DNA of 64,000 bases. Origin: Thereva unica (taxonomy: Eukaryota > Arthropoda > Insecta > Diptera > Therevidae). The notes below the pieces were generated by a model. The model had not been told where the DNA came from and did no database searches. It saw only the letters and a program-made list of their open reading frames with translations. This document shows positions 24,129 through 34,944 of the stretch, in pieces; position 1 is the first letter of the stretch; every line of letters starts with the position of its first letter. The position numbers were made by a program, and so were the translations under genes. Location: assembly GCA_949987705.1 (NCBI GenBank), contig OX465281.1, positions 79,182,543 to 79,246,542 on the forward strand, read 5' to 3'.

Positions 24129-24680
24129 ATGGGAAACCGGTACGAGTTCGAAGAAGAAGGTTACTGGGTAGACTATCTCTACATAAATGAAGAGGTCTCG
24201 TTATCTCCTCCACATCCGGATGGTTCGACGAGATCTCCCGACAATCTAACACCACCTAGATCTACTACCAAGATGGAGTATCCGCCAGCACCACCAGAGA
24301 AAACCAGGTACACCATATCTACAGTAAACGAACCTGCCAAAATCAACTCCAGATATGTAACGTCACTAAAGATACTGCGGCCCACTACCAACCTGAAGGA
24401 GTTTAAAGACCGAGAAAACAATAGCTTCCAACGATTCACTACTCGAGAAGGAACCGACATTTTCCTTCCTAAAAAGGTATTTCAAAAAATCGACTTCGAA
24501 AAAATAGCAAAACGAAAGGGTAGACAACAAACCATAAATCTTCCTGGCCGCTATCAAACGAAAGTGAAGGTACGAGCTGACGGAACAATTCTCTTCCACC
24601 ACTACCGAAAAAGAGGAATCTCAAAGGAAAGGAATATGTTGATCGATACCGATCAACGAGGGGAAGAATGTTTAGGCTGA
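24129..24680 (+). CDS. Extra ORF after pol in BEL/Pao element 1
   Basis: An intact 183-codon frame in the position where some LTR elements carry env. It starts at an ATG placed exactly after TTACTGTTTCAG, a good splice-acceptor-like sequence (24117-24128), and ends 12 bp into the 3' LTR. It has no signal peptide or membrane segment, so it is not env-like. Residues 1-30 are acidic and aromatic, 30-60 Pro/Ser-rich, and 100-170 strongly basic with KVFQKIDFEKIAKRKGRQQ. It remains open although gag and pol are broken. I do not recognise it; an accessory or RNA-binding role is only a guess. Confidence 0.6.
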   Translation: MGNRYEFEEEGYWVDYLYINEEVSLSPPHPDGSTRSPDNLTPPRSTTKMEYPPAPPEKTRYTISTVNEPAKINSRYVTSLKILRPTTNLKEFKDRENNSFQRFTTREGTDIFLPKKVFQKIDFEKIAKRKGRQQTINLPGRYQTKVKVRADGTILFHHYRKRGISKERNMLIDTDQRGEECLG

Positions 24681-25570
24681 ACCCTAAAAGTAAACAAAAT
24701 TATTTAAAACAGCAAAATATTTAAAAAGATACCTGGTGCCTGGGACTCCACAAGCACAATCCCGCCGAAAGAGTTATAATAAAAAAACAGCTTCATCTTC
24801 ATATACATATATACATAATACTATATAATAAAAATAACTTCGACTGAACATATAATAACAATAAAATAAAAACAATTCACCGCCGAAACTTGACAATTTG
24901 AGACGTCAAACTGTCAAGTTGTGCTAAAATTTGCTGACAATAAATTCTGGATGTCAGCGATTTCGCCAATAAACCTGAGCGAAAGATCCGAGCAAAAAAG
25001 ACAGGGACAACTCCAAGAAATTACCGGCTTCCAAATTTCCAAGGAAACTGGAAATTTTGAGAGAGCCAAAGGTCAAGGAGGACGAATTAAAATTTTTCAC
25101 TTCTACAGAAACCGTTGGCAGGAAAAGACAAAGTTATTTTAATTCGGCAAATTTTTGATTTTTATCAGCAAGTTTAGTTTTAAATCGGCAGTTTTTTAGT
25201 TTTAATTTTATATCATCAAGTGTATTTAGAAGTCGGCATTTTTAGTTTTTTTTAATCATCAAGTGTAATTTTTAAGTCGGCAGTTGTTAATTTAAAGCTC
25301 AGGTATAATTACGAATCATTTTTTTATTGGTCCTAACATGTCCATTGGAGGCATCAGGCCAATGCATTAATCAGTAATTTTGTTTCAGTTGTTATTTAAT
25401 AAAAAGGAATTTATTTCACTAATCTATCAATAAAAAAGGGCAAACATGTTCATACGAATTTTCAATTTTATACATGTTCAATTTTATTGATTTTATTTCA
25501 GGTGGTGTACTTAGTTTTAAGAAGTGAATTGTGAAACTAATTTTAAGAAGAGAATTTTGTAAATACTTGA
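24669..25570 (+). repeat. 3' LTR of BEL/Pao element 1, truncated
   Basis: Matches the 5' LTR from TGTTTAGGC to AATACTTGAAG and then stops, losing about 230 bp. The purine tract GAGGGGAAGAA just before it (24658-24668) is the expected polypurine primer for plus-strand synthesis. The missing end means no target duplication can be read. Confidence 0.85.
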
Positions 25571-26505
25571 AGGAGTTATTCAACTCCAAGAAAAATAAAA
25601 TACATGTTTTTTCGTAAGCACCCTGTATATTAATGGTATCCCCCTCTCTAGGACAGACTGCAAGTGGTGGGACTGAGATGAGTGGGCTAATTTTGTGTTG
25701 CGGGTATAAGATTGTCGTGGAGGCAGGAAAGCGTTTATTTCGGAGGAACAGTCACTATGATAATAGCGATAATATTTGGCGGTGCTGCTACATTCCTATG
25801 GTGTAGCAGGCGGTGTCGTCATGAATTAATTTAAGTGCACTTTTGCACCTCATCTAACCATGCCAAGGTGGTTATCGAAGCGCCGCCCTAAACGAGGAAG
25901 TTGTATTCAAGAAGAGGCTAGGATTTATAAATAACAGCACGGGCCGATGGCTGGAGGAGGAACGTATACCTATTAAGAAATCCCAAGCACTGGGATGTTT
26001 GTTTGTCGATTTGGAATATGTGGTCATTCCATCACAAATGTTTGTCTAATGTCACGCCTACGATGTGTAGGGATGAGTCGGCCGTTAGTTCAACTTCACC
26101 CACTGTCACGAGTGGAGAGGTGTTGAATTTTTTTTTTGAAATAAGACAGTACTTGGTTTTGGTGGGGTTGAATTCAACACGATTCTTGTTTCCCCACTCT
26201 AGAGATTAATGTCATTATTCATAGAGTTGGACATTAGTTCACGGCCATCAAGACAGGATCTGACATGTGTCTGTCTTCTATCGAAGCTCTAAGAGTAACG
26301 CAGGGTACCGTCATCAGGGGATTGAAAGTAGGTCATTTATAAAGATAAGAAGTAGGGTCGGTTATAAAATTGACCCCGGTGGGATCCCGCAGAGATAGGG
26401 TGACATTCAGGTTTGACGCCATTCAATACTACCTTAATTGAACGGCCTGTAAGGAAACTCTCAATCCGCGTATACAATAATAGCTTTGAGTTAAGCTAAC
26501 AGGAC
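25571..26505 (-). pseudogene. Fragment of a Jockey-like LINE reverse transcriptase
   Basis: The minus strand matches the family of the next element: the stretch beginning TCCCAAGCACTGGGATG and the block around GTCACGCCTACGATGTGTAGG recur at 27167-27255. It covers the RT palm to thumb region with many frame breaks and no tail. It abuts the truncated BEL/Pao LTR at 25570, so it or a deletion removed the LTR end. Confidence 0.65.
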
Positions 26506-27900
26506 CTTTTTTTTTTTTTTTTTTTATGTGACAGTGCTAAGCTCAGGAGTCACCCTTTGTACTACCAGTCCGTCATGTCATTTGTCACGTCATGGTGCAA
26601 TGTCTAGCAGTAAGCTTAGTACGGGGAGGGGAGGGGGGTATAGGTTAAGGGTTAAAAGGAACGGGGGGGTATTGAAGAAGGTGGTGATGAACCCTGCGTT
26701 TGAACTCTTGGATGTTGTAGGAGCTCGGAAATACTGACTGCGAGAGACTATTCCACAGTCGAGTTGTTCTATTAACAAACGAATTCATATCTTGTTGAGT
26801 GCGTGAAAGGGGGAGTTGCAGGTGAAGGGAATGAGACGAGTGGGCTAATCTGGTGTTGCGGTTATAAGATTGTCGTGGAGGCAGGAGAGCGTTTAACTCG
26901 GAGGAACAGTCATTATGATAGTAGCGATAAAATTTAGTCAATGCTGCTACATTCCTACGGTGGCTGAGGGGGTCGATGGTGGAGCCAGCGGTGTCGTCAT
27001 CAATTAATTTAAGGGCCTTTTTTTGGACCTTATCTAACCATGCCAAGGTGGTTATTGGAGCGCCGCCCCAAACGAGGGAGTTATATTCGAGAAGAGGCCG
27101 TATGTAGGATTTATAAATAACAGCGCGGGCCGATGGCTGGAGGAGGAACTTGCACCTCTTAAGAAATCCCAAGCACTGGGATGCTTGTTTGGCGATTTGG
27201 AATATGTGATCATTCCAACGAAGGTCTTTGGCTAATGTCACGCCTAAGATGTGTAGGGATGGGTCGGCCTTTAGTTCAACGTCATCCACTGTCAAGGATG
27301 GTGAGGTGAATCTTTTTTGTCAGAAGCCATACTGTCTGTCGTTTATAAGTTGGTTGGATTTTAGATATCACATAAGCTTTTTGTTGATTGTCGTCTCCAT
27401 GATTTTGGAGAGAATAGAAGTAATTGCTATTGGGTGGTAGTTGGAGGGAAGATTGGAATCACTTTTTTCGGTATGGGCTGAACATGGCCAAGTTTCCAAG
27501 AGTCTGGGTAAACTCCGGAAGAGTATGATAGGGCCCAAAATTTGCACAGAGGTTAAGCCAAAGGTGAGGCACATTGTTTAAAGACAATAGGAGGTATCTT
27601 ATCGGATCCAGTGGATATATTGGCATCGAGCTCCTTAAGGCATCTGTGCACCTCGCGAGACCTGAAGAAAACCCTGTCCATTAAATGAGCGTTGTGCTCG
27701 AAAACTGGTGACTTTACAGGAATTTCTTATTTTTACATATTCTAGGGGGAGCGATTTACTCGGGAGGCTCTTGTACGCTCGGAAGGCGGCTTCTTTATTT
27801 CTGATTGCATTCATGCACTCTCAATTAAACCATCTGTTGGGCCTATCCTTCATAGTCTGTATGACCGTATTTAGTATCTCTACCAATCTATCGCACCCAT
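26506..27900 (-). mobile_element. Jockey-like LINE, decayed copy with poly(A) tail
   Basis: The T-run at 26506-26525 is the poly(A) tail of a minus-strand element. The 3' UTR near 26526-26620 matches the 3' end of the LINE copy at 51300-51419. Coding pieces on the minus strand are an RT N-terminal part (27368-27574, with SNYHPIAITSILSKIMETT), a gap where the palm is missing, and the C-terminal part at 26645-27295. The upstream end near 27900 reads into endonuclease/RT linker sequence. Confidence 0.75.
26645..27295 (-). pseudogene. LINE RT C-terminal domain
   Basis: A 216-codon frame with LHILGVTLAKDLRWNDHI and YIRPLLEYNSLVWGG, the thumb and post-RT motifs of Jockey/CR1-type LINEs, ending with TTRLWNSLSQSVFPSSYN. 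The catalytic YADD region is missing upstream, so this is a remnant. Confidence 0.78.
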
Positions 27901-27902
27901 CT

Positions 27903-28030
27903 TGTCTTTAATCCAATATATGGGTCCAACACTGTTTGCAAAAAAGGAAGCCCAAAACATGATGCATCCTCCGGCGCTTTAGCGTTTTTTGGGTTTACCG
28001 TGGTTTTGGCTTTAAATTCACAGTTGTTTC
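27903..28030 (-). pseudogene. Tc1-like transposase fragment
   Basis: On the minus strand, GGCIMFWASFFANSVGPIYW resembles the Tc1/mariner segment around GGSIMVWGCF. Only about 40 codons are seen and no terminal repeats could be found. Confidence 0.55.
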
Positions 28031-28390
28031 TATTATTTTTTCCACGACTATATGCTTGGCTCGGAAAGTGGGGGGCAAACGTCTAACAAAGACCTCGGAA
28101 AGTGGTGGCACCCGATTTGTCACCTCTGCCAAAACCCGAGAAAAGTCACTGCAGACAAATACCTAGCAGACCTGTTAGCAAGTCCTAATCCCACCTCCCC
28201 GCGGTGCCCCCTGGGGTACTTCTTCGGAAGGAGCTAACGGGCGAATGGCGAACTCTGCGCCACAAAACAGAGTTTTAAGTCGGTTGGGCTTAGGGTTAGC
28301 AACACGCTCCCATAAAAAACACCATTGCTACGAATCGGCAAACAATGCCTCGGAACCGGATGGACAACACGACGACGACAAGGACACGAA

Positions 28391-29613
28391 TCGGATCATG
28401 GAATGTGAGAACACTGCTGGCTGAGGGACGGTTGGATGAAGTCCTCAACGAGATGAATCGATATAAAATCAAGATCATGTGACTTAGCGAGACCAGATGG
28501 CGCGATACGGGGGAACATATCTGCCCAAATGGTAAGTCCTTTCTATATTCTGGGAGAAACGAAACTGAAAGCCGTAGGAGTGGCGTTGGTGTAATACTCA
28601 CCAAAGAAGCCAGGTCCAGCCTCATTAGCTGGTCACCAGTTTCTGAGAGGATTATTACCGTGCGCCTGCGTACCAGACTAAGAAGTACTACGGTAGTCCA
28701 ATGCTATGCTCCAACTGAGGACGCTGAAGATGACATCAAAGACGAGTTCTATTTGCGGCTGAATGAGGTTTTTCGCTCTATTCCAAAAGGAGACATCATT
28801 GTATTAATGGGTGACTTAAACGCACAGATCGGCCGTGACAACACCGGCCTTGAACAAACAATTGGAAATCAAGGTCTAAGCCAAGTTACCAATAACAATG
28901 GTGAGCTTTTCGTTGACTTCTGTAGCTCCCACCAACTCATGGTAGGTGGAACTTACTTTTATCACAAGAAGATACACAAAGAGAACTGGGTATCGCCCGA
29001 TGGTAGGACGAGAAATCAGATAGATCATGTAGCCCTCAGCCGCAGAAGGAGAACTATCTTTGAGGATGTCAGGAGTTTCAGGGGAGCAGACACTGGAAGC
29101 GACCACCATTTGGTTGTAGCAACTATTCGCCTTTATATCGCCGCAATCAGAAACGTACAACGCGATGCTATAAACCGTAGACGGTTCAACTTAGATCTTC
29201 TACGGGAGAGCGTTAAAAAGCGGGAATTTGCTGGAAACCTACAACAAATATTAAACCAGCACAACGTTTCTGACGACACAAATATTGAAGAGCTGTGGAG
29301 TAGAACAAAGGGCGCAATATTGACGGCTGCGGAAACGAGCATCGGTTATGTCCAAAGAAACCAGCAACACTGGATCTCGGACACAACCTGGCCAACCTGG
29401 CAAAAAATAGAACGCAGAAGGGCCCTAAAATATAAAGTAAACTCTACAAGCGACCCTGAAAGACGTTACCAACTGGTAAGGGTATACTCCCAATTACACC
29501 GGGAGGTAAAGAGAAGTGTCCGGCGTGATAAAAGGCAGCAGATAAATGAGCTCGCAAAAAGCGCCAAATTACTAAACAGCTCACGGGAAAGCACTCTACT
29601 AGCATGCCGTTAA
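28391..29613 (+). pseudogene. Apurinic-type endonuclease of RTE-like LINE
   Basis: Reads GSWNVRTLLAEGRLDEV at the start, then an in-frame stop near 28482, LSETRW, and from 28660 a 317-codon open stretch with VVQCYAPTED, VLMGDLNAQIG, NQIDHVALSRR and the catalytic SDHHLVVATI. These are the D-L-N and S-D-H-H signatures of APE-type LINE endonucleases, which nick target DNA to prime reverse transcription. The frame is lost after 29613. Confidence 0.82.
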
Positions 29614-29770
29614 GAGTGCGGATGGAAGATTGCTGTGCAGCGACGAGGAGCAGCTCCAAAGATGGAGAGATTACTTCTTCGCCGCCCTGAATGGTTCATT
29701 TACACAGGAACCTCAGGAAACTAGCAACAAGTAACAGCCAATTCGAATCACCACCCGGGCCCCACCCAAG

Positions 29771-31239
29771 ATGGAAATAGTAACCGCAATTCATGCGATG
29801 GTCAATGGTAAAGCAGCTGGGAAAGATGGCATCCCGCCAGAATTGTTGGAAGCCGACTTAAGCCTCTTAGCAGATGCGCTTCAGCCAATCCTACAAATAC
29901 CATGGAACACCTGTACCTTTCCGGAGGATTGGACGGAAGGTATCATAGTCAAAATACCAAAAAAGGGGGACCTAACAATATGCGACAACTGGAGAGGCAT
30001 CTGTTTACTATCTACTGTGGGCAAAATTTTGTCCCATATATTACTATCTAGGATAAGTGAGGCAGTAGACCGAACGCTTAGGAAGCAGCAGGCCGGATTC
30101 AGGAAGGGCCGCTCATGTATTGATCATATCAACACCTTACGAATAATAGTGACTTCCGATCCCCCCTTTACCTCGCTTTCGTAGATTATGAGAAAGCGTT
30201 CGACTCTGTCAATAGGAGCTTTATATGGCAGGCACTACGGCGACGTGGACTGCCTGATAAAATAATAGAATTAATAAAAGCCCCATATAACAATTCCAAA
30301 TGCAGAGTTCTCCATAATGGAAAATTATACGACAGCTTCGAGGTGAGCTAAGGAGTACGACAAGGATGCCTACTCTCGCCTTTACTCTTTCTTAATAAAT
30401 GACATCCTTGTCGGCGCTCTAGATAGTAGAACAGGCGGCATACAATGGGGTTTGGCAGACCGCCTTAAGGATCTCGACTACGCAGATGATATCTGTTTGC
30501 TGGCCCACAGACACCAGGACCTCAAAAACATGATTAACAATTTGGCAACAGAAAGTAGTCCAGTAGGCTTAAGGCTAAATCCAACTAAAACTAAAGAAAT
30601 GAGGATAAATGCAAACACCATTGAACGGACAGCGCTGAATAACCGTGACGTGGAACTGGTCGATAAATTCTGCTATCCCGGTAGTTTTATTACCGAAAAT
30701 GGCGGTGCAGAAGATTCAGTTCAGTTCCAGAATAAATAAAGCACGAGGCGCATATGCATGCCTGTTCCGCATATGGAGATCTCAACTAACACCAAATTGC
30801 GGCTGTTCAACTCCAACGTTAAGGCAGTACTTTTGTATGGTTGCGAAACATGAAAAGTCACCCATTCATCACAGGGCGCCTACAAGTCTTCATCAACAGA
30901 TGCCTGCGTCGTATCCTAAAAATCCGCTGGCAAGATAGAATTTCAAACGAAGAACTATGGCGCCGTGCCGGCCAAGAAAGGATAGACGACCAGATCAGGC
31001 GAAGGAAATGGAATTGGGTTGGCTACACCTTGCGACGCGAAAACGAAAATCTAGCCAAACAGGCCCTTGACTGTAATCCGCAAGGTTACCGTCGAGTAGG
31101 ACGACCTAGAACAACGTGGAGGAGAACCCTACTAGAAGAAGGCGCAAAAACTGAGAGCTGTCGCGCAAAACAGAGTCCGCTGGAGGGCAACTGTTTCCGC
31201 CCTATGTCCCATGAAAGATTAAAGGAGCGCAATGAATGA
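29771..31239 (+). pseudogene. RT and C-terminal domain of RTE-like LINE
   Basis: Pieces 29771-30184 (fingers, with GKAAGKDGIPPELLEAD and WRGICLLSTVGKILSH), 30185-30450 (palm, broken), 30452-30739 (LDYADDICLLAHRH, intact YADD) and 30841-31239 (C-terminal RISNEELWRRAGQERIDDQI). Breaks separate each piece. The relative at 46720-47973 is intact over the same region and serves as a guide. Confidence 0.82.
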
Positions 31240-31250
31240 TATGTTTGTCT

Positions 31251-31700
31251 GATATACAGTTTATTGAATTACAAAGTTATTTATTGCTTATGATTACGGA
31301 AAAAAGTACAAATATAAAAACATAACGTAACTGCAAACTAATTAGTAAAATTGTTTGGTCTTTAACACTCGCAAGCAGTCATCAATGTAGTAGATTTTTT
31401 TAAGCTTTGCAGAAAGAAACTTAAAAAATAATGCAATCAAGCATAGGATAGTTCAATAATCCTTACTAATAATATAAATGCGAAAGTAACTCTGTCTGTC
31501 TGTCTGTTACGCTTTCACGCCTAAACCACTGGACCGATTTTGATGAAATTTGCTACAGACATAGTTTATACCTTGGAGACGGACATAGGCTACTTTTTAT
31601 GGAGAAAAAAAGGGTTGAAGGGGGTGAAATGGGGTTCAATAAGTTGTAAGGGGATTTTTTTTCTTTAATTTTTTTTTCTATTGTATAAAAAGTAACTGAC
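31251..31700. other. Repeat leader before the 120-bp array
   Basis: From about 31465 the sequence ACTAATAATATAAATGCGAA followed by a short CTGT run and CACGCCTAAACCACTGGACC resembles a dispersed repeat widespread in insects. It leads into the tandem array. No gene is visible. Confidence 0.45.
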
Positions 31701-32171
31701 TGACAGACAACGCACAACCAAAACCGCTAGAGCTAAAGGGCTGAAATTTTGACAGTGCATCCCTATAATGATGTGGACATCCACTAAGAAGCGATTTTTC
31801 GAAATTCATCCCCTAAGGGGGTGAAATGGGGTTTTTCCAAACCGCTAAAGTTATAGGGCTGAAATTTTGACAGTGCATCCCTATAATGGCCTGGACATCC
31901 ACTATAAAGCGATTTTTCGAAGTTCATCCCCTAAGGGGATGAAATGGGGTTTTCCAAACCGCTAAAGCTATAGGGCTGAAATTTTGACAGTGCATCCCTA
32001 TAATGATGTGGACATCCACTAAGAAGCGATTTTTCGAAATTCTTCCCCTAAGGGGGTGAAATGGGGTTTACCCAAACCGCTGGAGCTATAGGGCTGAAAT
32101 TTTGACAGTGCATCCTTATAATGGCGTGGACATCCACTATAAAGCGATTTTTCAAAGTTCATCCCCTAAGG
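31700..32171 (+). repeat. Tandem array of roughly 120-bp units, left part
   Basis: About four units with ACCGCTAAAGCTATAGGGCT, TTTTGACAGTGCATCCC and CATCCCCTAAGGGGGTGAAA. Continues at 34945-36060 after a hAT insertion. Each unit carries the palindrome CCCCTAAGGGG. Confidence 0.9.
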
Positions 32172-32604
32172 CAGGGGTCGGCAACCTTTCTGAAGTTAAG
32201 AGCCATATTTTTCCCGATGGGATAATTTTTTTTTTAAAGAGCCAAACATAAGTACATACATACATCGGTAATATGTATTATAAAAAAATAATATAACCGT
32301 TATCTGCCATGACACATTTATTTATTGTGAAATCAAAACATTCTATTTTGCGTAGTAACAGAACATTAAAGAAAAAGGAAAACTTTTTTTATATCCTAAA
32401 AAAAGTAATAGTAAAATAATAATTTCAGTAGGTTATATAACCTACGTTTAAAATACAAATTAAATGTTAAAAATAATATTAACGCAATATATAATATTAG
32501 TGAGATTTCTGGGATTGAGTACAGGCACAAAGTTGTTCCAAATTTGGTGAATATTCAGACGTTTTTAATTTCACGCAACTTTCAAGGCTTTTGTCATTAT
32601 AAAG

Positions 32605-32797
32605 GTAGGTTTACATTTGCAAGTGCTTTCGCGAAAGTCACTTTCACGAAAGTAAATAAAATAGGGCTCTATCCACTTGCGCAAGTGCTAGTTCACTGTC
32701 ATGCGGTGTTTACATGGCGTAAGTGGAAGCGAAAGTTAGACTTTCATGTCAAAAACGACTTACTTTCGCGAAAGTACTTGCAAATGTAAACCTTACT
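32605..32797. mobile_element. Small MITE at the hAT transposase end
   Basis: Inverted ends TAGGTTTACATTTGCAAGTG and the mirror at 32765-32797, sharing ACTTTCGCGAAAGT palindromes. It sits at the C-terminal end of the hAT transposase frame and cuts it after SSLK. Exact ends and target duplication are uncertain. Confidence 0.7.
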
Positions 32798-33038
32798 TAA
32801 GTGAACTTCTTAATTTGTTTTTAATAATCGTCATTTTTGAAAATAATTGCTCACAATTGTAAGTAGATCCGAAAATTGTCAAGATGGCAAATGCATATGT
32901 TTTCACTTGATCATAAAAATCTGGAAGACAGTTCCATGTTTCAAATATAATTTCTTCCTCCTTCCTACATTTTGAAATATCCCTCCACTGGTGTTTGACT
33001 CCTTTTTCTCTAGCTAATTTTTCTAGTTCTGACTGCAA
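32793..33038 (-). pseudogene. hAT transposase C-terminal dimerisation domain
   Basis: An 81-codon frame with AILTIFGSTYNCEQLFSKM followed by IIKNKLRSSL, the hATC dimerisation motif of GTF2IRD2/SCAND3-like hAT transposases. It ends where the MITE at 32605-32797 begins. Catalytic regions are not readable. Confidence 0.85.
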
Positions 33039-33186
33039 ATTTATGAACTTTTCTTTCCATAGATCTTTGTTTTGTTTTGTTTTTCACACGCAATAGAAAA
33101 TGCAGACGGTACTTTCAAATCTTCAATTTGTTGACTTGTTAAATTTTTCGCCATCTGGATAGTTTTCCAGCGAATGGTCTTTGCTG

Positions 33187-33432
33187 TTAACGGAGTGTCG
33201 CTAATGTTTTCAAAATGTCATTCTTATTTTTAAAAACTTGAAAAAGGTTATCAGCCATACTTAAAAAGCACTTTTTAACATATTCTCCATCCGTGAAGGG
33301 TTTTCCATACTTGGCTATATCCTGAGCAACAGCAAAACTGGCTGCGGTAATATTAGTAGAAAATTGCATCCAGCCGCTAAATAAACTGTAATTTTTGCCT
33401 TGATTTCTTGGGTGAAATAATTGTTTAAACAA
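33187..33432 (-). pseudogene. hAT transposase N-terminal segment
   Basis: An 81-codon frame with AQDIAKYGKPFTDGEYVKKC, the conserved region just after the zinc finger in the same hAT group. It lies directly upstream (minus strand) of the C-terminal piece, so the catalytic core between them has been deleted. Confidence 0.82.
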
Positions 33433-34490
33433 ATTTTTTCACATCTGAAACTGTTACATGAAGCTTCCTTATAATATATTACATTAAATTTACAGTTTTG
33501 CACGACTCGAAAAGCTTTATATCAAAGAGAGATAAAGAATTAGTGAAGTTTACGGAAAAGGATGTTTTTGGTTTTTCGAATTTTTATCGATGTTTTTCTA
33601 TTGTGACACTATCAATTTTTTACGCCATCTAAAAGTAGAAGATTCAACGAAAAAAAAATGCGTCTTCAAAATTTTAAAAATCATAAAAAATCCTTTCCCC
33701 AACTTTTTTGATTGAAAATGGGGCTTTTTTTTTAAATTAAGGTCATAAAAACAAAACGAAAGAACCAATCGCTTTAAAAAAAATTGGGCCTTTTCGAAGA
33801 AACATGAAAATCTACATTTTCCTCAAATTTCATTAAAATTGGATCATTTTTGTGAAAGATAAAAATGATAAACCAAAAACTGGGTTTTTCGCGTTTTTCT
33901 CCATTTTTTGAGGTTATGTCGAAAAATGGTTTGAACAAAAGCTCTAGATCTTTTAATTATCTACAACGTTTACATTTAACGTTTTTCGATAGGAGGTCTA
34001 CTTATCTCAGAAATTGTAAAAAAAAACCACGTTTAGCCCCCCAAAACCCACATTTTGGCTCCCCCGCCCCCTTTCCGATCATCTGTTGCGGTGCTCTCGA
34101 TTTTTCCTTGTTTATATAGCAATTTTCCTAAATTTTCCCGCCTTCCATATACTGCTAAGAATTTTTTTTTCTCAAAAGTTATCTGCACTGGTCTATTCAT
34201 TAATTGTTTGGGACAGAAATCCTCAGTTACAAGCAAACTGAAACGACTCAACTCTTTCGGCTGCGGAGAGAAAGTCGAAGCAAAAAGAACTTAAAAAATG
34301 GTCCCTTAAATACAATATTTTTCAGAAGGTACCTAAAATTCTTGTGAATTCGTTTTGGTATGCTTTGATTTCAGTTAATTTAAAAAATGTAAAGCTTCTT
34401 CGATTGGATTCTTTTATCGGATCATTTGAACCACTTTGAACGAGAAAATTAATAATCAATTGCATGATGGGATTTGTACAAAGTTTGTAA

Positions 34491-34724
34491 TGCCGGATCC
34501 ACACGTTTGTTAAGGCTTGGCAAGCGTTCGCAAATTCAAACGTGTGGATAAGGCGTTTTGCTTAGCTCGCGTAAGCTTCTCAACGCTAGTGGCCGATCCA
34601 TTCGAGTTCGGTTTTTTCACACAAATCAAAGGAAATTTGCGGCAAGCCTTTGCGACGCATCCACACGTTTGTTTTAAGTTTAGTTTCGTTTGCGCGAACA
34701 CTTGCCAAGCGTGTGGTTCCAGCA
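34491..34724. mobile_element. 234-bp MITE with TAA duplication
   Basis: Ends TGCCGGATCCACACG and inverse CGTGTGGTTCCAGCA, flanked by TAA at 34488-34490 and 34725-34727. A 3-bp TWA duplication is typical of PIF/Harbinger MITEs; the superfamily is inferred from that only. Confidence 0.75.
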
Positions 34725-34944
34725 TAAGGCGCACTACTGCAAGGCGCTGAATTCGAAGGCTCATGTCTGTTCTCCCAGTGACTTGGCAATGCTTCTGTTT
34801 CTAAATCTGCCGCGCAGTTTGATGTGTTGGCATTTGCAATATTGCAGTTAATTTTTCAATATGTACTATTAAACCACTCAAGAGCCACAAGTATGAGCCC
34901 ACTGAGCCGCATGCGGCTCGCGAGCCGCAGGTTGCCGAGCCCTG

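Larger units (their letters stand above)
17638..25570 (+). mobile_element. BEL/Pao LTR retrotransposon 1, decayed
   Basis: The 5' LTR starts TGTTTAGGC at 17638. Order is leader, gag, protease, RT, RNase H, integrase, an extra ORF, then a 3' LTR from 24669 that is cut at 25570 by unrelated sequence. Gag and pol are broken by several frameshifts. The two LTRs differ by substitutions and indels (for example the AT-rich stretch near 17775 versus 24805), so insertion is much older than the tandem duplication. Confidence 0.9.
28060..31250 (+). mobile_element. RTE-like LINE, near full length but decayed
   Basis: It has a 5' region from about 28060-28390, endonuclease at 28391-29300, RT at 29771-30740 and a C-terminal zinc/basic domain at 30841-31239. 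The same family is seen at 38700-41008 and 46695-48007. It is broken by stops (first near 28482) and frameshifts. The endonuclease resembles genes often misannotated as craniofacial development protein 2. Clade RTE/BovB-like is a tentative assignment. Confidence 0.8.
32172..34944 (-). mobile_element. hAT DNA transposon, internally decayed
   Basis: Ends CAGGGGTCGGCAACC and GGTTGCCGAGCCCTG, with the 8-bp duplication CCCTAAGG at 32164-32171 and 34945-34952, are diagnostic of hAT. Transposase remnants lie on the minus strand at 32793-33432. Two MITEs have inserted within it (32605-32797 and 34491-34724). Much of 33500-34480 holds no readable frame. Confidence 0.92.

Noticed and set aside
24129..24680. 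Envelope gene of an errantivirus-like element
   Set aside because: Position fits, but there is no signal peptide, membrane anchor or cleavage-site pattern, so the env label is not supported.
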